Below are positions 22,533-32,806 of a stretch of DNA of 64,000 nucleotides, one piece after another. The notes under the pieces are model-generated. The model did no database searches, was not told the origin of the DNA, and was given only the letters and a program-made list of their open reading frames with translations. A program made the position numbers and the translations under genes. Each line of letters begins with the position of its first letter. The stretch's first letter is position 1. The DNA is taken from the NCBI GenBank assembly GCA_037974665.1, contig CM075777.1:14717001-14781000 (forward strand), read 5' to 3'. The stretch comes from Ehretia macrophylla (taxonomy: Eukaryota > Streptophyta > Magnoliopsida > Boraginales > Ehretiaceae).

Positions 22533-23772
22533 GTATGGATTCTGATTATCATTGTGCAGAGTATTTTGATGATTCTGACTCTGAGTGTGCGCCCGCATTT
22601 TTTCAACTGTTGGCCAATCAACATAGCGACTTAAAAAATGAAATAATATATGTCACGGTTCTACTCTTGGTCATGCTTACTTATGGCGAGATAGGGCACA
22701 AGGTCATGAACGACTTTACCGCGATTATTTTTCAGAAGATCCTGTTTATCCTTCTTATATTTTTCGAATGAGGTTTCGAATGAACCGTCCATTATTTTTC
22801 CAGATTCAATCTGCAGTAGAAGCATATGATCCATATTTTATTCAAAAATAAAATGCTGCCGGTCTCTGAGGCTTGTCTTCCTTGCAGAAAGTTACAACCG
22901 CATTAAGGATGCTTGCATATGGAGCAGTTGCAGATTCAATGGATGACTATGTAGGAATTGGTGAAAGTACGACTATAGAGGCTTTGAGAAGATTCGTTAA
23001 GGCAGTGGTGGCAATATTTTCTGAAGAGTACTTGAGATCACCCAATGAGAATGATGTTGCCAGATTACTAGAAGTTGGAAGTCAAAGAGGCTTTCCTGGA
23101 ATGTTGGGCAGTATTGATTGCATGCACTGGAAGTGGAGGAATTTCCCAACTGCATGGAAAGGTATGTACAGTGGCCATATTTGTGAACCAACCATTATTT
23201 TAGAAGCTGTGGCTTCATATGATCTTTGGATATGGCATGCATTTTTTGGCTTACCTGGTTCTCTAAATGATATAAATGTTTCGGAACGGTCATGCATTTT
23301 TACTGAATTAGCTGAAGGACAAGCCCCTAAGGTCAATTATTCAACCAATGGTCATAGCTATACAATGGGGTATTATCTTGCTGATGGTATTTACCCGTCT
23401 TGGGCAATATTTGTTAAAACTATACCAACTCCACAAGGCAACAAGAGAAAACATTTTGCTGCAGCTCAAGAGTCAGCTCGAAAAGACGTCGAACGTGCAT
23501 TTGGCGTGCTTCAAGCTCGATTTGCTATTGTTCGTGGACCCGCACGATTTTGGGATGTTGAAACACTTAAAGATATCATGACAGCATGCATTATAATGCA
23601 TAACATGATAATAGAGGACGAGAGAGATGTTGATAACTTAGATTTCAATTATGATTGTGGTGGTGATAGTTCAAATTCAACAGTCTCACGTGAACATACA
23701 ACTGAACTTATAAATTTCATTCAAACTCATCACTGTATTCGTAACCGTGAGACTCACGTTCAATTACAATAA
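22533..23772 (+). pseudogene. PIF/Harbinger transposase (HARBI1-like nuclease), N-terminal part broken
   Basis: The uninterrupted part (22873-23772, 299 codons) holds the DDE_Tnp_4 nuclease fold. With residue 1 at 22873, the catalytic triad is visible as D82 in GSIDCMHW, D133 in GSLNDINV and E207 in RKDVERAFG. The family protein starts further upstream: MDSDYHCAEYFDD at 22533 looks like the true N-terminus, followed by a frame change near 22650-22690. In the continuing frame the part with MRFRMNRPLFF and SAVEAYDPYF leads to two stops (TAA about 22849, TGA about 22867) before the intact part. The enzyme cuts at element ends during cut-and-paste movement. The core is well kept while the N-terminal region is not, so a functional product is doubtful. 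Confidence 0.9.
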
Positions 23773-23895
23773 GATCTTGTAGAACATATGTGGCAACTAC
23801 ATGGAAGCGAGTGAACCAATTTGTATTTTCATGTAAACGCTTGAAGTTCAATAATAAAGTTTTTCATTCAACTAAACGTACTTTAGATAATAATC

Positions 23896-24930
23896 TCATA
23901 CATTACATAAAACCATTTTTTTCATAATTTCTTCTTGCTTCTGTCTCCAGTATTGGACTTGCACTTCAGACATGTTAGAGAGATCTTGTTTCATGATTCT
24001 CTCCTCATACTCCCGATCGACTCTTTCTATCTTCTCATTGTGCATTTGTTGTTTTACCTCAATATATTGTTGAATGGTTTTTACAACACTCAAATCTTCG
24101 TCGTTTGTAACCAGTGCTTTGTTTTTTTGTTTGTTCAGTCATTCTTTTTCTCCGGTTCTACTGGGTGGTCTCGCCGTAGGAGTGAACATATCATTTGGAC
24201 TGTTATCCTCCTTTAAATTTATCGAATGCGCAGTTGATGGAGAAGAGACACCTGGACTATCATCTTGTGATTTTTTTTATTTTTTTGATTTCTTCTTTTG
24301 ACCTTCTTGTATCCATTTCGGGTGATGCCTCAGTGTAATCCAACAATGCTCAAATTGAAATAATGATTTGTGACATGTTTGGTATAACAATTTGGCATCT
24401 TGAATCTGTATCAAGTAATTAAACAAGTTAGTTCAATTTAACATATAAAATTAACAAAAAATATTTGTTAAATGTAATCACTACCTTATCTTGCTTAGTT
24501 TTGCCGCTTTGGTTTCTAGACTCGATTTGAGCATAACATCCACAAAATTTATTTGTGGCAAGATTAATAACTGATCACCGGTGTGTGAGAGAATTTTCAT
24601 TATGCTCAGTTTAAATGTTTTGTTTGCATGATAAAACTCGTGTATTCTACGCCAGTATGTGCTACGATTTTGATCGTTACCATACACAGCGTCAAGATTA
24701 ATGTTTAACCATGCCGACACTAGTAGATTATCTTCTTTGACGGTGAAGTTGTGTTTTCGTGATACTCTTTTTGTTACGAGTTCTGCTTGTGTCAAGAACG
24801 GGGAAGATGGGGTTGACTCGATCGGAGATTCAGTCATGTGTGTTGATGAGTCAAATGGAAATGTGTCCTCATCAAAATTTTCATTCCCGTGAAGCATATT
24901 CGTATAGAATCCATGGTTTTGTGAGTCCAT
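23896..24930 (-). pseudogene. PIF/Harbinger ORF1, Myb/SANT-like DNA-binding partner, broken
   Basis: The N-terminal ORF (24930-24481) begins MDSQNHGFYTNMLHG and has a SANT/trihelix-like part with FTVKEDNLLVSAWLN and TYWRRIHEFYH, as in the ORF1 proteins of plant PIF/Harbinger elements. The C-terminal piece (24093-23896) is charged and probably coiled coil (VKQQMHNEKIERVDREYEER), fitting the NAM-associated C-terminal region. Between them are a frame break, stops and possibly an intron. In related systems this protein binds the element ends and brings the transposase to the nucleus. Confidence 0.75.
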
Positions 24931-26294
24931 CTAAATAAAAACAAAAAAGAATTAGTATAGTGCAATAAAAATAAACAATTTAATAATACAATATAATTAA
25001 TAAAAATTAGAATATCATGGTGCAACAAAAAATTAAAAACATAACTGTAATCAATAACTTCTAGTATGTTAAAATTTAATTAAATATATTATATTAAAAT
25101 TAGTATAATTAAAAAATATTAGACTAAAATTAGTATATTAGACTGAAATTAGTATAATTAAAAAATATTAGATTGAAATTAATATAATTAAAAACCAACA
25201 TATTTTAAACTAAAATTAAAAAAACAACAACGCCCTAAATGTAATTATAAAAAAAAACTAAAAAAACAACTATTATACCTAATCTACCTCTATTGACCCT
25301 TTTGTTTCTCCTCCACCCTCCCTGCCCCAACAAGCACGCCTCCATCTTCTATGCCCAACAAAAAAAACTCACAAGCTCTCACATACCACTCTCAACGAAA
25401 CATCTTCTCATCTGCCCCCTCTCTTCTCCTCCCCACAAGCATCACAACAAGATCATATTACCATTCTTTTTCGAAACCCAAAAAAAAAAAATACCACTCC
25501 CTTCACCAAAAATCTGCCAACGCCCTTTACTCCCAACCCCCAACCAACACCACGATTTACCTTTGTGTTGCAGGCAAGTTTTTGTCTTTTTTTTTTTTGG
25601 AAAAAATATGATCTTCTTTTGCTTTTTTTTTGGTGTAGATTGGAGAAACCATGGTCTGTGTATATATATATACACAGACCATATTCCTCTTCAACCGTAA
25701 AAAATCATACCATTGGAGAGTTTAACTTTTAAATTTTTAAATTTTTTTTTTTTACATTTTTCTAACAGGTACAGTGCTTAGGGGATGAGGTAGGGGATGG
25801 TGTATTTTCTCCTACATGTAGAGAAGATGAAAATGAGTGTAGGGATCCCTTACAATTTAGGGGATGAGGTAGGGGATCTGTTGGAGTGCAATTTAGTCAA
25901 TTCCCTCCCTACATGTAGAGTAGGGGATGAGTTAGGGACTCTCTTGGAGTTGGCCTTAGATCCGAAAGAGTAAGTGCAATGACTCAAGTTGCGAGCGGGG
26001 TAGTTTGCGGGGAAAAATAAATAAGACTATGAGATTGAAATTTGGAGATTTGGTATTTCTATTTAAGTTTGTCAGTATGGCTTGATTAATGTAACAATTT
26101 GTAGATTAAGCATATATTTCCGATTTGGCAAATGATTGTAAGAATGATTTGATATATTGTGGAATATAGTACTTTGGTTTATTCATATGGTATGCTAGTA
26201 TAGCCTAGCGTGCTTAAGAATTTACACTTCTTGAATCTGCGGCGTGTCGCTCCCTAACTCTGTTCCTTAGGACGGTTTTGGGGCGTGACATAGA

Positions 26295-26305
26295 TGGTAT
26301 CAGAG
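26295..26305 (+). other. primer-binding site, family B left arm
   Basis: TGGTATCAGAG, four bases after the LTR end, fits initiator-Met tRNA priming. The complete copy has the same sequence followed by CTTTAAG. Confidence 0.7.
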
Positions 26306-26442
26306 AGTTAAGTTCCTAATCATTATACCTAGGTGGGATATGGGTAAAGTGAAGTATAAAGTATCATTTGTGCAAATCTGGTTATACTTTAACTTTTGAT
26401 TTGTACTGATTGTATTTTTGCATTCTATGTGGCAACAAAGCG

Positions 26443-27271
26443 ATGACAAGTTCAAACGACAATCGTCAAGGCGACAATACTATTTTGGCTGACCTTGTCC
26501 TAAGAGGTCGTGTCTTACGTCCCCGTGTTAGAAACCTGAGTGTCAACCCAACCTCTGCAGGTCCCAGTAATCCATTCTCTTGGCATGATCCAGTCCCAAA
26601 ACCTGCTCCACGAGTTGTTCCTCGAACAATTGATCAGTCCAACCCGGTCCCACAACCTGCACTCGCTTCTATGGAAATGGAAATACTTGAGGTAATTCTC
26701 ACATCGATAATCCCAAACAACTCAAGTACTCATAACCATACCTGAAATTGTAACTCCGGTAGTCCTCACAATACCAACGGTTCCAATGCCATCATTGTCG
26801 ACCATATTGCTGCCACAGTCTATGCCGACTATGCAACTTATTGCTGCAACACAGTTTATGTCACAACTTACAACTATGCCTTATCTTATGACAACACCGG
26901 CAATGGCAACCGTATTTCAGAATATACCAGGCATTCATCTGGATCCATACTCGATCGTAGCATCATTGTTGAGGCAATTAGGTGTTATCCCTACCTTAAA
27001 CCCAACTCCAGTCATTGGAAGGAGGAATACAAATTGTGCCGACTTGAAAGAATTTCTTGGGGTACAACCTTTACATTTTAGCGGAGAATGTAGGCCTCAA
27101 GACGCCCATGATTGGTTGGTATCGATGAAAAATAAATTTCTAACTGTGGAATTTACTGAGGATCAAAAGGTTCATTTTGCAGCCCATGTATATTGCGGCA
27201 GGGCCTTAGTATGGTGGACAAATATTGTAAATGGATTGCTAAGGCCTTTTACGTGGAGGGGTTTTTACCAG
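26443..27271 (+). pseudogene. family B gag, left arm of palindrome
   Basis: The start ATG at 26443 opens MTSSNDNRQGDNTILADL. The frame breaks near 26740. The Retrotrans_gag part (LKEFLGVQPLHFSGE, DAHDWLVSMKNKFLTVEF, ALVWWTNIVNG) follows from about 27040. It stops at the palindrome centre near 27271, beyond which the sequence is its own reverse complement. The zinc knuckle and pol are absent. Confidence 0.85.
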
Positions 27272-28099
27272 CTCACGAAAACCCCTCCACGTAAAAGCCA
27301 TTGGCAAGTTATTTACAATATTTGTCCACCATTCCAAGGCCCTGCCAGAAAATACATGGGCTGCAAAATAAACCTTTTGATCCTTAGTAAATTCCACAGT
27401 TAGGAACTTATTTTCCATCGATGCCAACCAATCACGGGCGTTTTGAGGCCTACCTTCTTCGTTGAAATGTAAAGGTTGTAGCCCAAGAAATTCTTTCAAG
27501 TCGGCACAATCTGTATTCTTCCTCCCAATGACTGGAGCTGGGTTTAAGGGAGGGATAACACCTAATTGCCTCAACAATGATGCTACGATCGAGTCTGGAT
27601 CCAAATGAATGCCTGGTATATTCTGAAATACAGTTTCCATTGCCAATGCTGTCATAAGATAAGGCATGGTTGTAGGATGTGACATAAACTGTGTTGCAGC
27701 AATAAGTTGCTTAGTCGGCATAAACTGTGGCGGCAACATGGTCAACAATAATGGCATTCGAACCGTTGGTATTATGGGGACTGCCATAATTATAATTTCA
27801 GGTATGGTTGGGAGTACCTGAGCTGTCTGGGATATCGATGTGAGAATTACCTCAGGTATTTCCATTTCCATAGAAGCGAGTGCAGGCTGTGGGACTGAGT
27901 TTGACTAATCAATTGTTTGAGGAACAACGCGTGGAACAGGTTTTGGGACTGGATCATGCTGAGAAACTGGATTACTGGGTCCCCCAGAGGTTGGGTTGGC
28001 ACTCAGGTTTCTAACACGGGGATGTAAGGCACGACCTCTTGGGACAAGGTCAGCCAAAATAGTGTTGTCGCCTTGACGATTGTTGTTTGAACTTGCCAT
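27272..28099 (-). pseudogene. family B gag, right arm of palindrome
   Basis: The start at 28099 (minus) opens MASSNNNRQGDNTILADL. A stop near 27905 interrupts, and a long frame (27871-27239) carries the Retrotrans_gag region with LKEFLGLQPLHFNEE and DWLASMENKFLTVEF, ending at the palindrome centre. This arm is slightly better kept than the left one. Confidence 0.85.
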
Positions 28100-28251
28100 T
28101 GCTTTGCTGCCACGTAGAATGCAAAAATACAATCAATACAAATTAAAAGTTAGAGTGTAACCAGATTTGCACAAATGATACTCTATACTTCACTCTACCT
28201 ATATCCCACCTAGGTGTAATGATTAGGAACTTAACGCTCTAATACCATCTA

Positions 28252-30774
28252 TGTCACGCCTCAAAACCGTACTAAAGAACAGAGTTAGGGTGCGACACGC
28301 CACAGACTCAAGAAGTATAACTTCTTAAGCACGCTAGGCTATACTAGAATACCATAAAAACAAACTAGAGTACTACATTCCACAATATATCAAATCATTC
28401 TTACAATCATTTGCCAAATCGGAAACATAAGCTTAATCTACAAATTGTTACATTAATCAAGCCACACTAACAAACTTAAATAGAAATACCAAATCTCCAA
28501 ATTTCAATCTCATAGTCTTATTTATTTTTCCCCGCAAACTACCCCGCTCGCAACTAGAGTCATTGCACTTACTCTTTTGGATCTGAAAAGAAATCAGGCA
28601 GAAGCAAAAGTGGTGAGAAAACAAAACCTTAGTAAGGGAAAAACTTTTCCAAAGAATGCGGTAGTGATGATGAAACGAACGAACAAAATAATCTTAAAGA
28701 ACGAATAAAGGTACAAATGATGAACAAGCAAACTGACAAGCGAATAAAGACACAAGCACATATGAAAATAATTTCAATAATAATATCAAACTAACAGGTC
28801 ATAATCCTCAAACTGTATCAGAAAGACGGGTATTATGCTCTCATCGGGCCAGACAAGATGATGAGTATTACGCCCTCATCAGGTAAGAGATCTCTTCAGA
28901 CAGACAAATTAATATCAAGGTGTACACTTGAGGACAAGTCAAATACACGTTACATAGTTTGAATCATTATAATAAAAGTAATAGTAATAATAGTATTAGT
29001 AGTACTAAAATAATAATGATAATAATTGATTTATTGTCCAAGAAAAATAAAAAAGACAATACTAACATATTGATCAAAAATCAAAATGAGTGAGACATAG
29101 GCTCTGTTTGTTTGCCATAAAATATTTTTCCGGAAAATATTTTTTGAATTTTATGGTGTTTGGTAATACCGGAAAAATTAAACAACTGTAAAATATTTTC
29201 CGGTCAAAAATTACGGCTGTTTTTTTTAATTTTATGGTGTTTGGTAATACAGTAAAATTAGTCAACCGTAAAATATTTTCCGGTCAACAATTGCAACTAA
29301 TACAAAATTTTGTAAAATGTTTTATGGAACTTTGGGAGAAGAAAATATTTTACGGAATTCACGATACATCCAAACACCAGAAAATATTTTTCAGTAATCT
29401 ATTTTTTAGAAAAATATTTTTCCCCAACAAGTTGTTTTACGGCAAACAAACGGAGCCCTGTAAAATATTTTATTTTCCAAGAAAATATTTTCCATGGAAA
29501 ACATTTTATAAAGGCAAGTTATTTTACGGCAAACAAACGAAGCCATAAAAACTTATCAAGATATACGAATGGATCACTTCGGGTAATCTAAAAGAAATCA
29601 ATTATTCCAGAGTATAATAGTCGCGTTGATCGAACATATGAATGAAGAGTATAAACACGCGACATAGGAACGAAATACTCTAGGAAATTAGATAGGATGA
29701 AAAAGACAAATAAAATAAATATACCATATGGACCAAGAAAAATATTATATGAGCTAATATAAATATTACATGAAATATAATTTTATTTGAAGTTTCCATG
29801 GAAGCAAAGAGAAAGAAAATAGAAAACTCAAGCAACGAGACATTTTTAATCATGGCATGAATATAATCAAACTTTTGTGAAATGAACATGCCATACATTT
29901 AATTCAATGAATTAAAGTTGAATTTAAGATGTTTTCCAACAAACGGAATTTTTTACGAGTAATATTATGTATGGAATAATTGGATATAAAATACCGAGCT
30001 TATGAGCACAACGAACATATAAATACTACGATTATACTGATACGAATACATGAACGAAATTTATTCCCAACAAATTCAAAGGAAGACTAGTAATTAGAGA
30101 AATTTCTTAAAAACAGTACACGTACATAATAGCCAGAAATAACAAAACAAGCTTATGAAATGATTGATCAAACAGATACAATGACAGAACTGATACATAT
30201 TCATGAACAAAATATATTTTGAATATATCCGAAGGAAGGCTAGTAATCAAAATGAAAGAATTCCATTTACCTCGATTTTACGGTAGTATTTTCTTTGTTC
30301 AATCACAAACCTACAAATTCCATCATAACTCTCCTTTCGTTAACTCTTAATTTACTTAGTCATTCTTTCCTAAAATATTCTAGAATAAATAATCAATCCA
30401 AAATTATATAAATCAAAGCCTAGAAACTTACCTTGTTGAAATGGTTCTAAATATAATGCATTAATTGGCTTCTTCTTCTTCTGCTATTGACACTACCAAG
30501 AGAAAGAGAAAAAGGAAGTGAAACGAAATTAGGACAATTTGCACTCTAGGTGAGCTTTTCTTTCGTTTTGGGATCTGAAATACTTGGTTTAAATAAAACT
30601 ATTTTGTCAATTGGGGTGAATAAATTATTCAGAGTGGGTAACAAAGTTGTCAACTTTATTGGTATAAGAAAAAAGTTATTGCAAGTGGGAAATGTGGTGG
30701 CCTAAAGGCCATTATCAGTCATAAAGGAGTCGTTAGTGGCTTGGAATTGGGATCCAATGCCACTATGCATTACA
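28252..30774 (-). repeat. family B gypsy LTR, minus strand (5' LTR of right arm)
   Basis: In minus sense it starts TGTAATGCATAGTGG at 30774 and ends GGCGTGACA at 28252. Without the MITE at 29100-29544 and its duplication it is about 2.08 kb. The minus strand of 28237-28247 is the matching primer-binding site (TGGTATTAGAG). Confidence 0.88.
29100..29544. mobile_element. MITE inside the family B LTR
   Basis: Ends GGCTCTGTTTGTTTGCC and GGCAAACAAACGAAGCC, with target duplication ATA (29097-29099 and 29545-29547). The empty site is seen in sister LTRs, for example GAGTGAGATATAAAAACTTA at 17531-17550. A further internal copy of the right end (GGCAAACAAACGGAGCC near 29439-29455) shows a partial internal duplication. 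It is rich in AAAATATTTTCC motifs and non-coding. Confidence 0.88.
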
Positions 30775-31291
30775 ACGTGTTTCAAATCCTTGTATATATT
30801 TATATATATCGACTTATAAGTCCTCTATTTTGCTAATAGTATGACATTGAAAAGGCTCAGCTAGCTTAATATCAGTAATTGGGAATGTTTAATTTGACAT
30901 GACCATGAGAGAGTAGAAACGTTTGTTTTCTTCCTATTTAATGTGTGTACATAATCAAATAAACTAAAAAAAAACTCTCATTAATTTGTAATTAATAGAA
31001 GCATGAACTGAAAATAAAAAACTGACTAAACATCCTTTTTCTTTTTTATTTCCTTTTTGACATAAAAACTGACTCAACATTTAGAATTGGCCTTCTAAAC
31101 CTGCCATACCATTAATGCATAGAATAGAGAGTCTCCCTCTCTCTCTCTTTCCCAAAGCAATCATTCTCACAAAATTGAGTCATGATTAAACATTAGTTTG
31201 GTGCATGAAAATTTTGTTATACGTGGGTCTATAATCGATCATTAGAGATGTTTCCTTTTATAATTTCGGCTTAAAGGTTTGCAGAATAACT
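30775..31291 (+). promoter_or_regulatory. 5' flank of the GT47-like gene
   Basis: AT-rich unique sequence between the family B LTR and the ATG at 31292. A CT-rich tract (TCTCCCTCTCTCTCTCTTTCCC, about 31131-31152) lies about 150 bp upstream of the ATG, as in many plant core promoters and leaders. The family B LTR end lies only about 515 bp upstream. No clear TATA box chosen. Confidence 0.45.
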
Positions 31292-32767
31292 ATGGAGAAA
31301 CCACTCCTCTTTAAAAGGTATTACAACAAAAGGCTCTTAGTATTTTCCCTTCTATGTTACCTTTCATTTATTATTGTGCTTTTAGGCCTTTTTTCGACAT
31401 TATTTGGAGTAACACTTTTTGTCAACTATGCAAATTTCATCTTACCACAAAAAATAAACCCTCTTGAAAGTTTTGGATATTCACTTAGATCATTTACTCC
31501 ATTTTTTCATTCGAATGAAGTTGTCAAAAAGATAACCTCACTAGTAAAATCTGCACCAGAATCATGCACAGGTCGTTACATGTATGTTCATGATCTTCCA
31601 AGTAGATTTAATGATGATATTCTCAAGAACTGTTCAACACTTGTAAAATGGATGGATATGTGTAAGGCTATCTTGAATGATGGTTTGGGTCCTCAGGTTA
31701 CAGATTCTAATGGGATTCTGCAAAAGAAAGGTTGGTTTGCAACAAACCAATATGTTCTGGACATCATCTTTCGTGAAAGAATGAAGCAATACAAATGCTT
31801 AACGAATGATTCGTCGCGCGCTTCAGCTATATATGTGCCATTTTATGCTGGTCTAGATCTAGGACGCAAGTTATTTGATGATTTCAATGCATCTGTGAGA
31901 GATTCAAGTCCTGTTGATTTGGTTAAGTTGCTAACTGGAAAGCCTGAGTGGAAACACATGTGGGGTAGAGACCATTTCTTTGTTTCAGGGAGAGTTACCT
32001 GGGATTTCATGAGACTCACTGATGATGACTCTGATTGGGGTAGCAAACTTCTGTCATTGCCTGAAGTTCTGAACATGACGATGCTGACAATTGAATCTAG
32101 CCCGTGGGGTAGCAAGGACTTCGCGATTCCTCACCCGACCTATTTCCATCCTTCGAGTGATGATGAAGTATTTGAATGGCAGGACGCAATGAGAAAGCAG
32201 AAAAGGCCGTACCTGTTCTCTTTCGTGGGTGCTCCACAACCAAACGTGCCATATACCATTCGCGATGAGATTATCAGACAGTGCTTGGCTCCAGGGAAGA
32301 GATGTGAGTTCCTGAATTGCAACACTCCTGGAAATGACTGTCAGAATCCAGCACATGTGATGAATGTGTTAACAAAATCCACATTCTGCTTGGAGCCTGC
32401 TGGGGATTCGTTCACCCGGCGATCAACTTTTGATTCGATTTTGGCAGGGTGTATTCCTGATTTCTTTCATCCATATTCAGCTTATTCGCAGTTTAAATGA
32501 CATTTACCAGAAGATCATACAAGGTATTCAGTATTCATCCCAGAAAATGATATTCGAAATGGAAATGCTAGTATTGAGCAGATTTTGATCCAGATATCAG
32601 ACAATCAAGTGGCAGCTATGAGGGAGGAGGTCATAAAGCTGATTCCGCCAGTAACGTATGCAGATCCAAGGTTTAGATTGGAGACTATTGAAGATGCATT
32701 TGATGTAGCAATAAGGAAAATTTTGGAGAGAATAGATGCAATTAGGAGAAGAGATATGATAGACTAG
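31292..32767 (+). pseudogene. GT47 xyloglucan galactosyltransferase-like gene with one in-frame stop
   Basis: A single-exon reading frame of about 491 codons. Residues 15-40 form one membrane segment (LVFSLLCYLSFIIVLLGLF), as expected for a type II Golgi glycosyltransferase. The exostosin/GT47 domain begins at CTGRYMYVHDLPSRFN and includes WGRDHFFVSGR, FAIPHPTYFHP, RPYLFSFVGAP and the donor-binding region FCLEPAGDSFTRRS. Family members of the MUR3/KATAMARI type add galactose to xyloglucan side chains. At 32498-32500 a TGA stands where the family has Trp after YSQFK. The same frame then runs on to a TAG at 32765-32767 with the normal C-terminus (HLPEDHTRYSVFIP, RRDMID). A single G-to-A change explains it. 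The truncated product would be 402 residues and lack the last 90. It could be a young pseudogene, an allele or a sequencing error. Confidence 0.85.
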
Positions 32768-32806
32768 GCTACCCAATCCTAGTTTTGTAGAAAAGAATAA
32801 GTATAT

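Larger units (their letters stand above)
21584..25955 (+). mobile_element. PIF/Harbinger DNA transposon, 4.37 kb, with both ORFs
   Basis: Inverted ends GGCCAACTCCAA (left) and TTGGAGTTGGCC (right), flanked by the 3-bp duplication TTA (21581-21583 and 25956-25958). The intact LTRs of family B lack it: TTTCTTTTCAGATC runs across the site at 41752-41765. It encodes a DDE transposase on the plus strand and a convergent Myb/SANT-like ORF on the minus strand, the usual two-gene layout of the superfamily. Both genes carry damage, so it is probably not autonomous now. Confidence 0.95.
19608..26290 (+). repeat. family B gypsy LTR, plus strand, with SINE and Harbinger insertions
   Basis: Starts TGTAATGCATAG at 19608 and ends GGGCGTGACA at 26290. 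Subtracting the SINE and the PIF/Harbinger element with their duplications leaves about 2.07 kb, matching the 2.1-kb LTRs of the complete copy. A Met-tRNA-type primer-binding site, TGGTATCAGAG, follows at 26295. It is the left arm of a large inverted repeat. Confidence 0.88.
19608..30774. repeat. large inverted repeat of family B LTR plus gag
   Basis: The left arm is 19608-27265 and the right arm 27278-30774. Removing the SINE, the PIF/Harbinger element and the right-arm MITE leaves about 3.05 kb in each arm. At the centre, 20-bp arms (27246-27265 and 27278-27297) pair perfectly around a 12-base loop. The arms differ by a moderate number of substitutions, so the structure is not recent. The outer ends are LTR starts with no matching 5-bp duplication. 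Confidence 0.88.

Noticed and set aside
25293-25700. 135-codon ORF and a minus-strand counterpart
   Set aside because: Low-complexity sequence in the right part of the Harbinger element, open on both strands through homopolymer runs.
16966-30774. one ordinary minus-strand gypsy element with two LTRs
   Set aside because: A plus-strand LTR and gag lie inside, and the halves meet at a palindrome, so a simple two-LTR element does not explain it.
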